Shown piece after piece: positions 22,900 through 23,112 of a stretch of DNA of 23,112 nucleotides. Positions within the stretch are counted from its first letter, which is position 1, and each line of letters begins with the position of its first letter. The stretch lies in NCBI GenBank assembly GCA_019419865.1, contig JAHZIG010000010.1:1-23112 (forward strand), written 5' to 3'. The position numbers and the translations under genes are program-made. The DNA comes from Clostridiales bacterium (GTDB lineage Bacteria; Bacillota; Clostridia; Monoglobales; Monoglobaceae). Under the pieces are notes generated by a model. It made no database searches, had not been told where the DNA came from, and saw only the letters and a list, made by a program, of their open reading frames with translations.

Positions 22900-23109
22900 T
22901 TATAATTGGCCTTCATCGGCCCGCCTTTCCGCAGTTTTGTCTTCAAATACGTCGCTCGAAGAATCGGACCGGGAATTTCCGGTAACTTCCTCCGACGGAG
23001 GAGGCCCGTAAAGGTCTTGGGGAGCCGTGGATCCGAGCGAGCAGCCGCTGAGAGTTCCGGTCAACATCATCGAGACGGCCGCCGCCGCTAACGCTTTATT
23101 TCTTTTCAT
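22900..23109 (-). CDS. Small lipoprotein with YGPPP motif, candidate radical SAM substrate
   Basis: This 69-residue protein has a signal M-K-R-N-K plus a hydrophobic stretch and a lipobox L-S-G-C with Cys23. The mature part is only 47 residues, hydrophilic and Ser/Asp/Glu-rich, with one distinctive motif, D-L-Y-G-P-P-P (32-38), close to the lipid anchor. No folded domain is evident. The ATG at 23109 is the only plausible start in view; its ribosome binding site lies beyond the window. Its stop is 2 nt before the radical SAM/SPASM gene, a spacing typical of a precursor and its maturase. I recall a described rSAM/lipoprotein pairing in Bacteroidetes, but whether this is related is unknown. Confidence 0.75.
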   Translation of the reverse strand: MKRNKALAAAAVSMMLTGTLSGCSLGSTAPQDLYGPPPSEEVTGNSRSDSSSDVFEDKTAERRADEGQL

Positions 23110-23112
23110 AAT

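Noticed and set aside
1..23112. CRISPR array, tRNA or rRNA gene
   Set aside because: I saw no regularly spaced repeats and no cloverleaf or rRNA sequence in the intergenic regions.

Overview
The window looks like a chromosomal segment of a Gram-positive bacterium of class Clostridia, probably a carbohydrate-degrading gut species. The evidence is a Firmicutes-type DnaD plus DnaI-like helicase-loader pair, strong AGGAGG ribosome binding sites, consensus sigma-A promoters, lipoprotein signals, an HPr protein and a very large secreted glycosidase. Base composition is mixed: GC-rich coding DNA is separated by AT-rich intergenic stretches.

Left edge (1-361): the last bases of an IS3-family (IS150-group) insertion sequence end at position 68. 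Next come a consensus promoter pointing back into the IS end and a ~183-bp imperfect palindrome that forms the 3' end of the neighbouring gene. Then, on the minus strand, lie a YkvI-like membrane protein (345-1370), a secreted phosphodiester glycosidase with a stalk domain (1600-2805) and a signal peptidase I homologue whose Ser/Lys catalytic dyad is replaced (2992-3558). A three-unit, 11-bp-phased Pho-box-like repeat lies upstream of the glycosidase. The gene-free stretch 3559-4343 holds the promoter and long leader of the peptidase homologue, a 20-bp perfect palindrome, a GC-rich block with RNA-like hairpins and the promoter of the next gene.

Middle (4344-11477), plus strand: an HPr-like phosphocarrier with Lys at the regulatory Ser46 position; a three-gene unit of unknown function (four-TM protein, one-TM protein, cytosolic helical protein) with its own promoter and terminator; a MATE transporter; gyrA without gyrB beside it; and a lipoprotein.

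Right (11621-23109), minus strand: facing terminators separate the lipoprotein from a 2092-residue secreted glycoside hydrolase family 3 protein that ends, unusually, in a complete rhodanese domain. Reading in order of transcription from the right edge come a 69-residue lipoprotein with a Leu-Tyr-Gly-Pro-Pro-Pro motif, a radical SAM/SPASM enzyme 2 nt behind it, mnmE, a DnaD-domain protein and a DnaI/DnaC-like ATPase, closed by a strong terminator. Close spacing suggests one transcription unit joining a putative peptide-modifying pair to tRNA-modification and replication-initiation genes.

The strongest candidates for new biology are the GH3-rhodanese fusion, the radical SAM plus YGPPP lipoprotein pair, the dyad-less signal peptidase homologue and the palindromic element. 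All functional proposals rest on reading the sequence; no database search was run.
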